IMG/VR virus record: IMGVR_UViG_3300025141_009337
Span: 1-21,055 of that record
DNA length: 21,055 bases
Reading direction: 5' to 3' (one strand)
Source of the DNA: a virus
Both the position numbers and the translations under genes were made by a program. This document shows, piece by piece, positions 1-10,000 of the stretch. Below the pieces are notes generated by a model, which was given only the letters and a program-made list of their open reading frames with translations, was not told the origin of the DNA and searched no databases. Position 1 is the stretch's first letter. Each line of letters starts with the position of its first letter.

Positions 1-2726
1 CAGAGGGTCGCAATCCAGCAGGGATCCGTTGTCTCCGGATGAGGTGTGTAATGATCCATGTTATCAATAAACTCACACCCAGATCCAAACCAGTTATAAA
101 AAACGCCGGAAACAGCAGCGGGACTGATCCCAAACTTAAAATCCACTAAATCAATGTCAACATCCGAATTATCAATCGCCCGAACACACATACCTCCCGT
201 AGTACCAGAGACATGATTGGCAATCTGAGCGTCTCCAGTCCCGGAAAGTAACCCCACACTCCTGTCTGTAGTAAGCAAATAATCTGCCTGAATCACAGAG
301 CTGAAATCTCCGTTATAAGGAGTAGTCTCGCTCCCTAAACGAGCATTTTGAGTATAACCATTCGGGAAAAACATGGCATAACCACCTTTGGTACGCTCAT
401 GAAATAACGACAAGGGCTGCCTGGGGGTCTCCGTAGAAGATGCAGTTGAGGAAGCCCCCAACCCATACAAACTTATTTTAGATTCGTCGTGCCCCACTAA
501 ACAAGCACGAGTAGAATGAAGCTCAACTTTAGAATGGTTTGCAGACGAATCTAATCCATACTTCTGCGCATCTTTAATAGAGCCAATCCCTCCCGTTTTA
601 GGAGGTCCGAAATAAGCTTGAGAGGATTCCTGAGCCAGGACATCCACCCCGACTCTAGAAATTTTGGTAGGGCCATGAAAATCAACTCTAGAATTGTTAA
701 AAACTATAAAGGCGACTGAGCACCAATTTCTTTGTAGCCTGCCAAGAGAACTAAGCGACTGGTATGAGGTGATTGTGGTCCACCGCATGTCCCCAAAACT
801 AATAAATTGAAAACTAGAGTTATTCTCTGCGTAACCACAAGCCCCCTTCGAAGTTACGATCCCGTCAAAGATGTATCCAAGCCCAACAAGCGTAACATTA
901 GAATTGTTTACCGCCACCAGGGCTGGGGATTTGACGGACGCCGCCGAAACCTGCATCCCATGATTCCTCATAAGATAATTCGAAGAGACGGTGGTATCAC
1001 CAGCGGAAAGAATAGTGTTACCACCCCACATTCCTAGAGCTGAATATTCTGATACATCTTGCTGGATTTCAACAGTAGAGTTATTTTCTACTTTTAGATT
1101 TATTCCGTTGAAATCACAATGAAACATGGGCGCATTAAAAGAACCCCCACTAAAGCCGCCCAGAGCATTAATCTCATCTGCGTATTTGCCGTAGGATAAG
1201 ATAGAATTATCTAAAAGAAATCCCTCATTTTGATTATCATTTACACTGAATTGAGGAGTTACTATTCGTGAGTTTGTAGCTTCAATACCACGCAAATTTA
1301 AAAAAGAATTTAAGCGGCCGTCAAAATCTACTAAACTATTTTCTAATTTAAACCCCGCATTATTTCGGGAGCATTGGAGATGCGAGGTAAGTGTATCTGA
1401 ATCTCCAGCATTCTTAGTATAGGCCGTCGTTCTAAGAGTGTTCCGCGCACCTCCTCCTACAAAGGAATTTACAGCATGAATACCCGTGTCGCATGATCCG
1501 GTGATGTATCGACTATAACGTCCACTATCATTTGAAGCGCTTGTATCAAAAACCAAAATGGAATCTTGAAGGTATATTCCTATGCCACGAGCGGAGCCCA
1601 CAGTATATGAAGCGTTCTCCTGGGTATAAATTCTATAAACCACTAAAGATTTAGTAGAAGCTACTGTAGAATTAATAGCAAGAATTCCTGTCGAGGAGCA
1701 GCGACTAATAGCAACATCTTCTAGAAGAACGTCCGAATTTTCTACAGTTAGTCCATTTTCAGAACCATAACTAACATGGTAAGTAATACCGAAGCCATCG
1801 TCCACACCAATCGCAACTGCGGAGTCTATACACACTCCTTTCAATTTTACCTTATTGCAGTCCTTTATTGTGATGTCAGTAAAGTTTGCTCCAAACCCAA
1901 GGATACTAGCTTTATCCGCCGGTACAGGATCTTGTCTTCCCCAAATTAAAGATACCCCATCGGTTTGGTTCACAGGAATAATATCATAAGGTATACTAGG
2001 ATCATAAGTTGTATCATTAACATACCACATGGAACTTACATTATTGCCAGCAGATGACAGTGTGTAGCTGGGTCCCGCAGCGCCACTTCTAGCGTCAGCA
2101 AACGAAAGGGCCATCGTTTCTTTTTGAGAATCCGGGGATCTCTGCGAGTAAACGAGGGCATTCGAATTCCAGGATGTATTGCTGTAAGTGTTGTCGGAAG
2201 TCCTAGTAGAAGTTGCTGTGGATATATCGTATAAAAAAGAGGAGGTAGTAACTTTGTCTATATAGGAAACGGAAGGGCTCTCGGGTCCCACACCAACTGA
2301 CGATACGATTGCGCTAACATCAGAAGCATAATTTAAAAGGCCAATCTGTAAGGCTCCAGTACCCTCACACTTTATACCAACTATACTAAGGGAACCCAAT
2401 GAACCGTAGGAGGCAACCTCAATAACAACGGGGTAGGTCAACACACGAGGAAGATCATCGACAGCTGCCTGAGTGCTGCTGTATACACCATTAGCCGGGT
2501 CATGCACAGACGAGACGCAGAGCGTAACTCCGGAATAGCCAGAGGATCCAGGGAAACCTACACCCTGGGCGAGATAGAGGTCCCGGAGTTCCATCCCCGA
2601 AGAACCTTTGTTATCATAAGTATAATTATAATACGTGCTAGGATCAAAATGAAATGCAAGGGGATACCCTGACACTATTACGTCGGTGCCTCCAGTTACA
2701 TCATAATATTCATAAACACGACTCAT
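1..2726 (-). CDS. Parallel beta-helix tail fibre/tailspike-like protein B (3' end outside window)
   Basis: The frame opens at ATG 2726 and stays open to the left edge, giving 908 visible residues; the C-terminus lies outside. The start overlaps the TAA of the preceding gene as TAATG. The protein begins MSRVYEYYDVTGG and is collinear with the neighbouring 1,248-residue protein: shared features are the N-terminal YEY-DVTGG element, SGVTL-VS near residue 65, CEGTG-LQI near 120, a block with FGPP, NH-KV and LHSTRACLV near 705-750, and TGGMCVRA followed by FGSGCE near 840-885. Between these run many short strands punctuated by N-N-S or D-N-S turns, the look of a right-handed parallel beta-helix. 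Such proteins in phage tails bind or cut host surface polysaccharides; no catalytic residues can be assigned here. The beta-helix and paralogy are seen in the sequence; the receptor-binding role is inferred from fold and position after the baseplate genes. Confidence 0.82.
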   Translation of the reverse strand, partial: MSRVYEYYDVTGGTDVIVSGYPLAFHFDPSTYYNYTYDNKGSSGMELRDLYLAQGVGFPGSSGYSGVTLCVSSVHDPANGVYSSTQAAVDDLPRVLTYPVVIEVASYGSLGSLSIVGIKCEGTGALQIGLLNYASDVSAIVSSVGVGPESPSVSYIDKVTTSSFLYDISTATSTRTSDNTYSNTSWNSNALVYSQRSPDSQKETMALSFADARSGAAGPSYTLSSAGNNVSSMWYVNDTTYDPSIPYDIIPVNQTDGVSLIWGRQDPVPADKASILGFGANFTDITIKDCNKVKLKGVCIDSAVAIGVDDGFGITYHVSYGSENGLTVENSDVLLEDVAISRCSSTGILAINSTVASTKSLVVYRIYTQENASYTVGSARGIGIYLQDSILVFDTSASNDSGRYSRYITGSCDTGIHAVNSFVGGGARNTLRTTAYTKNAGDSDTLTSHLQCSRNNAGFKLENSLVDFDGRLNSFLNLRGIEATNSRIVTPQFSVNDNQNEGFLLDNSILSYGKYADEINALGGFSGGSFNAPMFHCDFNGINLKVENNSTVEIQQDVSEYSALGMWGGNTILSAGDTTVSSNYLMRNHGMQVSAASVKSPALVAVNNSNVTLVGLGYIFDGIVTSKGACGYAENNSSFQFISFGDMRWTTITSYQSLSSLGRLQRNWCSVAFIVFNNSRVDFHGPTKISRVGVDVLAQESSQAYFGPPKTGGIGSIKDAQKYGLDSSANHSKVELHSTRACLVGHDESKISLYGLGASSTASSTETPRQPLSLFHERTKGGYAMFFPNGYTQNARLGSETTPYNGDFSSVIQADYLLTTDRSVGLLSGTGDAQIANHVSGTTGGMCVRAIDNSDVDIDLVDFKFGISPAAVSGVFYNWFGSGCEFIDNMDHYTPHPETTDPCWIATL

Positions 2727-5700
2727 TACAATAATCTATCAAGATCAAACATATTAAGAGATTTCACGCCAACGCCATAAGTCGGGTTATCCCCCGTAAG
2801 AGAATCACGACCTTCGCCACCTTCCAACCCACGAGTGTTTGAACGATAAATGGATAACAAGTTAACTTTTTTATTAGCAGCGTGCCGTGCGTTGGCAAAA
2901 ACGCTAACCGCAGATTCGTCTAACCAGTTCCTCAAATAGCCCTGCCAATCTAAATGAATGGGAGGCACAGCAAACTGCGGGTGGAGTTGACCCATGTCCC
3001 AAAGCATTCCTATTCCCTCTACCATGGAAGCGTGTGTTATCATACCATTTATCTTACCGGGAGCGTTCGCCATACCTGCTAAGCCTCGCCCAAACACGGG
3101 TTCAGTCCCGGGTGACGCCCCTCCTTCTAGCCCAACATGTCGCGTAACATCCTGAGCGCCGCTGACTGCGATAGCGGCATCATACATGGTTTGGTATCCC
3201 TGCGCGCCAGCCTGATCCAGGGGAGAACCACCCCCATAATATTGAGATGTTATAGGGTTACCCGCCCAGTCAACCTCTCCATACATTTTCAAATATCCAC
3301 GGTGGGATCCGAGAATACGAAAAATACCAAGATTATAAAATTTATCAGGAGTTCTGTGCTGAGTAAGACTACTCGCATCAAAAGCATCCGCCGCTAAGCC
3401 ATACCTACCATAATAATCACAAGCCGCACCATTCTTCCACCGACCCGTAGGCCCGTGGTAGGGGGCTGTAACGCAAGCAGATACGGGGTCTGAACCATTA
3501 ATAAGCAAGTTCGCCGCATGCAGCCTGGAGGTATCCGCTATATTCCACATATGGATCTGCGTTCCCACGCATGCGAACTCCTGTGGGGGAGCAGGACATG
3601 GGGGTACTTGACCCTCTTCCTCAGCGTAAATTCCCTCGTCGAACATATGGGGAGTGGGGGGAGTAGGCAGTGACGTGTAGGGGGTTGTTGTAGAGGTAGT
3701 TGTAGTCGTAGTCGTAGACGTAGTCGTAGTCGGAGTCGTAACCGTAATTGTTGTAGTCGAAGTGGGTATAGGGGTAGTGGGTATAGGAGCACAACACGTA
3801 GAGGGAATTAAGTCGCATATATCAGTTGTGGGGGAGGTACACACGCCAGAAGTGGCGTTCCCATCCCACTCACACCCAGTTCCAAAATAATTATAAACTA
3901 CACCCGACACATCCTCACTATCCAACGCACATTTGAAATTAACAAGATTAACATTAATTTTACTATTACCTACAGCACGAACGCACATTCCACCTGTTGT
4001 TCCAAGTGGATGATTGGAATCGAGCGCTAATGCCATCATCGAACGAGTAAACAAATCCAAATTAGTAGCTTCTACTTCTGAAGTCCCGGCTGCATTTTCT
4101 GTAAATCCATTTGGGAAAAAGCGAACAAAGCTCCCAGAAGTAGCCGAGGTAAAGGCATCATAAATAGCGCTAGTTCCCGTTCCTGATGTCGCTACAATGT
4201 CCACCGAGTAGACGTCATCTAGTGCGGAGCCCCCTAGAGATACCATGTCAATAGTTGATTTATTATTAGCAACTAGACACGCACGAGTTGAATGCAAATC
4301 AACTTTCGTATGATTTCCAGCATTAGAAAGATCATATTTACTCGATTCGGGAACCCAACTATTAGACTCCTTCGAGGGTGGACCAAACAATGCATGAGAA
4401 TTATTATCTGCTAAGACACATATACCATACCGCCCAATCTTTGTAGGTCCCGTGAACGTAATATTTGAATTGTCGATAGCCGCTGTCGCCGCTGAAGTCC
4501 AATTCTTCTTAAGATTATATGCACCTAACTCACCATACGACCCAATGCTGGTAGTCGCGCTAAGCGTCCCACGAAACACCACACTAGAATTCTTAGAGGC
4601 AAGCGCACATGCCCCCACCGTACCTTGTATGACCGCCCTGCCCGCAAACCCTAGATTAGTTAATTCAACATTAGAATTATCTGAGGCAACAATAGCAGGC
4701 GATGCCGCTACGGAAATGCCATCATAAATCCCGTGTGAAGCCATGGCAAGCTTGTTGATTGCGTTTTGGCTCGTGCCCGACCACGAACCGCCCCACCATC
4801 CTAACTTAGGGATGGAACTGCAATCCTCCACAGGAGCAACGAGAGACCCGTTGTCAGCATAAATATTAGTCCCGTTTAGGTCACTCGTAAAAGTAGGTTT
4901 TGGTTTTGCCGCACCTGTCGTTGCTGACAGACTTCCTGGCAACGTGTAAAAGCTCCCGTAACGCAAAACTGATTTAGACAATCCAAACCCAGACTCTTGG
5001 TTAGCATCGACGCTAAACTGTATTAATGTTAACGATGAGTCTCTAGCATCTATAGCCTCTAAATTACAGTAGACCTCTGGTCTTCCCTCATAATCTACTA
5101 CAGAATTATCCAACAGAATACCAGTATTACTATTGGCCACGTAGAGTTTAGTTGTTTCAGTATCTAAACCACCAGCGTTTTTAGGATAAGTTGTTGACGC
5201 TACGCTGCTCTTAGCTCCTCCGGTAATTCTGGAATTAATTGCATGAATTCCTATACCACATTTTGAAATGGAAGTTAAATATTTCCCTCCCCGCGTGTAG
5301 GCGCTCGTATCAAAAGCAATACTAGAGTCTGCGAGATAAAGCCCAACGCCCTCGGAAGGACGGGTGCCATCTAGTTTGCGCTCATAAATTCTATTAATTA
5401 CAAAAGATTGAGCGGTGTTTATCACCGAGTCCTGAGCATAGACTCCAACTTTATTAACCCTACTGACTGCAACATTCTCTAATAAAATATTAGAATTCCT
5501 AACATCAATTCCTCTATCACACAGATACTGAATCTTATTAGGGTAAATAGAGTCTGATCCAGACGCGGAATCTACGCATATATTTTGTAATTTAACCCGG
5601 GAACAATTTACTATTTTAATCTTTCTAAAGTAAGCCCCATAAGCTGCCACGGTTATAAGGTCATCAACAGCCAGCACTTCCCGTTCTTCAATTAAACTTA

Positions 5701-6472
5701 GGCCAATACCCCCCTCCATCCTAGGATGTACATCATCTAATACCGTAGACTCATCACTCGCGTTATAGTTGTAACTTCCAAAAGCGGCAGCGCTCAGAAA
5801 GAGAGAGCCGTTAGGTCGGGGGAACGGAGCAAACCCCAGTGTTTGCGGTTCGTCTTGCGAATCTGGGGCTTTCTGGTAGTATAGCCTACAGTATCTCTCC
5901 CAGGGCTGATCTGCGGAGCAGTTAACCGCCAACTTCGTGGAGGAAACCTCCTTAATCATTGAACTCAACACAGTCGATGAGAAAGACGTGGGGAGAGTCT
6001 GTGAAGCAGAAGGTCCATAAGCGGATGCAGCCAGGACGCTTGAGACAGTCCCAGAAGTGTGTTGGCCAAACTGACGGCATGCAATCTGGAGACCTCCAGT
6101 CCCTTCACACTGAATATCAGAAATTTCTAACTCCCCCAGATCCCCAAAATCTAATATTTCAATAAGTAACGGGAATCTCAACCTTCGTGGAACTATTTCT
6201 AGAGCTTTCTGAACTGTAGGAAAAATACCAGATTCAGCAGCTTCAGCAAGGGCTCCTGCTGAGACGGTCAGAGTCACCCCCGATAACGCAGCCCCCAGCC
6301 CCAGGTACTGCCGTATAACATCTGAACGCGTGGTTAGATCATCAATTGGAAGATTATCTTGTTCCCAGTTATAAAAAGAAGTCGCATCATATTGGTGGAC
6401 TGCTGGGAACGCGTACCCTGAGAGGGTCTGCCCTCCTCCGGTAACATCAAAGTATTCATAAAGGCGTGCCAT
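2726..6472 (-). CDS. Parallel beta-helix tail fibre/tailspike-like protein A with Thr-rich linker
   Basis: This 1,248-residue protein starts at ATG 6472 in a TAATG overlap with the preceding gene. Residues 1-130 form an N-terminal region shared with the next gene (MARLYEYFDVTGG; SGVTLTVS; QCEGTGGLQI at 121-130), the probable anchor to the baseplate. Residues about 280-875 are a long beta-helix with repeated N-S or D-N-S turns followed by alternating hydrophobic strands. Residues about 830-895 contain several Cys, including a CC pair. Residues about 894-940 are a Thr/Pro/Ser linker, and about 940-1248 form a separate, non-repetitive domain with further Cys and Gly/Trp/Tyr-rich stretches, which I do not recognise. 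The layout anchor, beta-helix stalk, flexible linker, tip domain suggests a receptor-binding or polysaccharide-binding protein. No enzyme active site is identifiable. Function is inferred from fold and context. Confidence 0.82.
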   Translation of the reverse strand: MARLYEYFDVTGGGQTLSGYAFPAVHQYDATSFYNWEQDNLPIDDLTTRSDVIRQYLGLGAALSGVTLTVSAGALAEAAESGIFPTVQKALEIVPRRLRFPLLIEILDFGDLGELEISDIQCEGTGGLQIACRQFGQHTSGTVSSVLAASAYGPSASQTLPTSFSSTVLSSMIKEVSSTKLAVNCSADQPWERYCRLYYQKAPDSQDEPQTLGFAPFPRPNGSLFLSAAAFGSYNYNASDESTVLDDVHPRMEGGIGLSLIEEREVLAVDDLITVAAYGAYFRKIKIVNCSRVKLQNICVDSASGSDSIYPNKIQYLCDRGIDVRNSNILLENVAVSRVNKVGVYAQDSVINTAQSFVINRIYERKLDGTRPSEGVGLYLADSSIAFDTSAYTRGGKYLTSISKCGIGIHAINSRITGGAKSSVASTTYPKNAGGLDTETTKLYVANSNTGILLDNSVVDYEGRPEVYCNLEAIDARDSSLTLIQFSVDANQESGFGLSKSVLRYGSFYTLPGSLSATTGAAKPKPTFTSDLNGTNIYADNGSLVAPVEDCSSIPKLGWWGGSWSGTSQNAINKLAMASHGIYDGISVAASPAIVASDNSNVELTNLGFAGRAVIQGTVGACALASKNSSVVFRGTLSATTSIGSYGELGAYNLKKNWTSAATAAIDNSNITFTGPTKIGRYGICVLADNNSHALFGPPSKESNSWVPESSKYDLSNAGNHTKVDLHSTRACLVANNKSTIDMVSLGGSALDDVYSVDIVATSGTGTSAIYDAFTSATSGSFVRFFPNGFTENAAGTSEVEATNLDLFTRSMMALALDSNHPLGTTGGMCVRAVGNSKINVNLVNFKCALDSEDVSGVVYNYFGTGCEWDGNATSGVCTSPTTDICDLIPSTCCAPIPTTPIPTSTTTITVTTPTTTTSTTTTTTTSTTTPYTSLPTPPTPHMFDEGIYAEEEGQVPPCPAPPQEFACVGTQIHMWNIADTSRLHAANLLINGSDPVSACVTAPYHGPTGRWKNGAACDYYGRYGLAADAFDASSLTQHRTPDKFYNLGIFRILGSHRGYLKMYGEVDWAGNPITSQYYGGGSPLDQAGAQGYQTMYDAAIAVSGAQDVTRHVGLEGGASPGTEPVFGRGLAGMANAPGKINGMITHASMVEGIGMLWDMGQLHPQFAVPPIHLDWQGYLRNWLDESAVSVFANARHAANKKVNLLSIYRSNTRGLEGGEGRDSLTGDNPTYGVGVKSLNMFDLDRLL
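3640..3795 (-). repeat. Thr-rich linker with in-phase hexanucleotide repeats
   Basis: Within beta-helix protein A the coding strand becomes a run of Thr codons (mainly ACT/ACG/ACA) with scattered Pro and Ser. The core, 3696-3749, is nine consecutive hexamers in phase. Four are exact gtagtc on the plus strand (3702, 3708, 3720, 3726); the others are gtagtt, gtagac, ggagtc, gtaacc and gtaatt. Most hexamers encode a Thr-Thr pair, so gain or loss of a unit would keep the frame and only change linker length. The protein segment is mucin-like, probably extended and flexible between the beta-helix and the C-terminal domain. Confidence 0.85.
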
Positions 6473-7059
6473 TAAAACTCAATTGTCCATTTGAATAAAA
6501 CTGAGAAGCTAGTAGCTTTGGTGAGTGGTGTGAAATATCTATATGCACACAACAAGCTAGTCTCCGGAGATGCTGTTCCTATAGGATTTTTACTGAATAA
6601 CCCAATTTCATCAAGCTCCACGCCGTCGCAGGCGTTGTCCCCTAGAAAAATATTATACATAACCCTAGTAGGACTGATTTTATTTATGTATGGGAAAGGA
6701 ATTACTCCAAAAACCTTGTTCGTATGGGTAGTGGTACTAGACAGGTAATTGTGAGTATCTAATTCAAAATTAGCAGTCCCATAATCCACTTCCGCTAACT
6801 CACCTCCTAAAGCTCCAGTTGTGGATACCTGTAGTCCTACGCTCCCCCCGGACCCGCACTGGAAGTATATAATTTGGAACGCATCAACAGCACTGGCCGA
6901 GCCCGTGCCACCCTTAAAAGCATTAAGGAGCGTTTTTCCCATTCCAGATGTAATTATATTTTCATCCGAAAAGTGTATTTCTTCCCTGCCATCGGGATAA
7001 ACCTTAATCACCTCAAGGTATCCTTTTACATCATTACTATAATCTAACAATTTTTCCAT
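6472..7059 (-). CDS. Small tail/baseplate protein with ends matching the 1,238-aa neighbour
   Basis: Encodes 195 residues from ATG 7059, eight bases after the TAA of the preceding gene. A GTG at 7092 would add 11 residues but overlaps the upstream gene by 25 bases and has no clear ribosome binding site; neither start has a good one. Near the N-terminus is DG-EEIHFSDENIITSG (about 23-39), then a helix-like stretch, then a strand ending QCGSGG. The C-terminus has DEIGLFSKN, LLCAYRYFTPL and ends in a strand FSVLFKWTIEF. The neighbouring 1,238-residue protein has comparable elements at its two ends (SIEFSD...NLIVEG; VGLW...RIKWKVIF). No known family was named with certainty. Position between wedge and beta-helix genes suggests a baseplate-peripheral or fibre-adaptor protein; this is inference. 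Confidence 0.7.
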   Translation of the reverse strand: MEKLLDYSNDVKGYLEVIKVYPDGREEIHFSDENIITSGMGKTLLNAFKGGTGSASAVDAFQIIYFQCGSGGSVGLQVSTTGALGGELAEVDYGTANFELDTHNYLSSTTTHTNKVFGVIPFPYINKISPTRVMYNIFLGDNACDGVELDEIGLFSKNPIGTASPETSLLCAYRYFTPLTKATSFSVLFKWTIEF

Positions 7060-7067
7060 GGCTCTTT

Positions 7068-10000
7068 TTACGGTAAGAATATAACCTTCCACTTAATGCG
7101 TATAGCGCCGCCCCCACCAATGGAAACCGGAGTCCGAAAGACTTTCTTTGAAAACAATTTATACACCAAATTCCTATCAGAATCGTTCACATTATATAGA
7201 TTGCCAGTCCTGGGGCCCGGACTATCGTATAGCGCCGTCACGTCATAACCACCCGTGTGCAAACTATCGTATGTCTTCTCCACATCTAAAACCCATAACC
7301 CTACAGCTCCAATACCCCCCTGAAAATCAAAAAATGTTATATCGTCGGATCCAATATCAAACCAATACGTAACCGAGCTTACGTTTGAAGACGCTTGAAA
7401 GCCCGAAAGTGCTAAGCCTCCATTATCAACTACTGGCCGTCCTGTACCCGTTACAGGGTACATCATCCCGTCTGAATTAATGACGGCGAATTTATTAGCC
7501 GAGCCCTCCAATGAATCACCGCTCAAAGTAATTCCTGAACCAGCCAACCATCCTCCATCTGCATGGGCTCTATCCTCACTAATACCGGACAAGGATGATC
7601 CAATGTAACTGGGCCAATTAATGTAATTAACATACTGACCGAGCAATCCAGCCGAACCAGATACCACAGGCTGAAGAGTTCTATCAAGCGGGGACGGGAA
7701 AACAGGTAAATCCTTTACTGGGTAAGGAGATATCCTGTAAAATTCCCAGTCCTTAACAGCAGTTATGTTGGATGCGTCCCAATCCGTTTTTGATGCCTGG
7801 GAGATAGCAAATCTTATTTTAGTAGTGGGTGTAAATCTAGCGTCAGTCAGTAACACCTTAGTACTGAATATTCTCTTTATATTTTTATCCTCATCCGTTG
7901 CCATGAATCCTCTTCTAAACGTATAAGAAAAATCATTGTAAGGCACAGAAGCCCCCTCAAAGGCTTCCTCATATGGCTTCCAACCAGAAGGAGCGTCCGC
8001 ATCCCAATATAGAAGGTCTCCACTGTCCAGTTGAGCCAGAGCGGTCCATAAAGTTTCGGGCTTCCCCCCAGAGTCATCCTCCATCTGTTGATATTTGAGA
8101 CTGAACGCAATCTCAGTAGAGCTTACCGGGAGAACAACATCCCCTACCTTAAAGGTGCGACAAAGCTCAATGGGGGCTCGTGTAGCCACCACGGGGGCAT
8201 TATACGTTCCGAGTAAAAATCCAGTAGACTCATCCCAGAGGCTCCACCCTCCTGAGGTTGGCGAGATGGGTGTCACGCCAGGAAAAAGAGAAGAGTAAGA
8301 GGTTCCAATATTACTAACATCATTAAAATATTGAACGGTAGGACTCCCCTCCAATTCAAAACGAGGTACAGGTAGGTATGATTCAGAAGTCCAAACATCA
8401 TCTCCAACTGGGAGTGTGTAAGGCATAAGACCAACATCACAGATGGCAGCACAGGATATCCTCTGAAAACCCCCTGTCGCTAAATTATTATTCCGTGTAT
8501 TAAAAACAACAAGTTGATACTCCGTTTCAGAAGTATGTGTACTACCTGATGCTAAATTCATACTATCCAAACAATTTAAACCCCACCCATTTATCCCCGT
8601 AGCGCTCTTTGTCTCAGTATACTCAGTAGTGGAAATACCACTAAGAACGTATTGACCAGAGTAAGTTGAAGGTTGAACAGTCCACCGCGAGGGTCCCGTC
8701 AGAGCACTCCATGAAAAATACTCATGTATATCTTCCGCGTACGTTTTCGCATAAGAATCCATTCGTAAGTTTTTAATGAAAGCGGGAGCAGCTGTCTCAT
8801 TATGAATTTTAAGAATCAAGGAAAAGGCCGTACCAGTTGTCCCCGTGGTCGAGGGTACAAGACCTAACAAGAGATTAGAATTAACTAATGGAGTACTTCT
8901 AAATGAGGCATATTCTTCGGAGCCTGTCGAAACTGAACTTGTAAAAAACTTATTTCTGTCCGGGATGCTTGCCCCCGCTGGAAGAGAGTTCCAATCCCCG
9001 ATAGTAAAATCAAAATACCTATGATTACCGGAGGAATCTATTCCAGAAGTATGTAAAGTAAAATACACATCGGATCCAGAGACCCCAGAAATGTCTCTAA
9101 ATTTTTTCAATATCGCCCCTTCAAAAACGGCGGGTTTATTTAAAGGCAACTCAAAGAGCCCGCTCAGAGTAGAGGATGTGACTACCTCCAAACAAAGTTC
9201 AGACGGTTTTGGTTTAAGGGAATTAGCTAACTTTAAGGCATGCTGTGGATTTGTTACCCAAGGAATTGTGCTATTTATACGGGGGCTCGCGGCTACGGAC
9301 GCTCCCAAATTACTTTCGATTAAATCAGAAGCAGATGCATACGTTAAATAATTATATTTGCCAATCTTCTTAGATTGGGAAGTAGACTTCTTAAGTACAC
9401 CAACATCTAAATAGTGATCGATAGCCGTGGCTCCCCCCATAAGCCCTCCGAAAATAAATCCTCCATATTTCTTAAGAGGACTCATAGAAAACACTTGAGA
9501 CAAATAGCTAACGCTACTAAGTGGAAGCGCACTTCCTTTTGTACCCCCAGATCCACTGGTTGTCATGAACACACCCGGGTCTGTGTAATCTCCACCAACA
9601 ACCCGGAACATGGAGTCGTTAGGTGCTAAGTTACCATACAACCACCCATCCATAAAGGAAACACCGGCATCCCAAAAATAACATTCAAGGATGTCACTAT
9701 TGTCATGTGAAGCGAATTGATACGTTAGTTCCAGCTTATGAGACATTCGTGTATTTGTAATATTAACAAAGAACGATATGCACGAGGAAGTATCCTTACT
9801 CGCATCAAATACTAGAGGAAACCCAGTAAAGTTCCACTCATGCCGATCCCCAGAAAAATCATACCTCTCACCCGTAGTCTTGTCTTGTAAGTAAACTAAA
9901 ATACAAGCATCCGCACCTCCTGAAATAGAATGATATTTTGCAGAAATCTCTGCCAATGAACCTAAAGATTCATCGTAGCGGACTTGTGGACTCCTGCCCG

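Noticed and set aside
3538-3818. Two minus-strand open frames with Leu-Arg and Tyr-Asp dipeptide runs.
   Set aside because: They are out-of-frame readings of the hexanucleotide Thr-rich tract of beta-helix protein A.
1-6472. Diversity-generating retroelement acting on the beta-helix genes.
   Set aside because: No reverse transcriptase and no template/variable repeat pair is visible. The divergence between the two paralogues is spread over the whole proteins and is not limited to adenine positions as far as can be judged by eye.
7060-7092. GTG start at 7092 for the 195-residue gene.
   Set aside because: It overlaps the upstream gene by 25 bases and lacks a ribosome binding site; ATG 7059, eight bases after the upstream stop, is the simpler start, though its own site is also weak.
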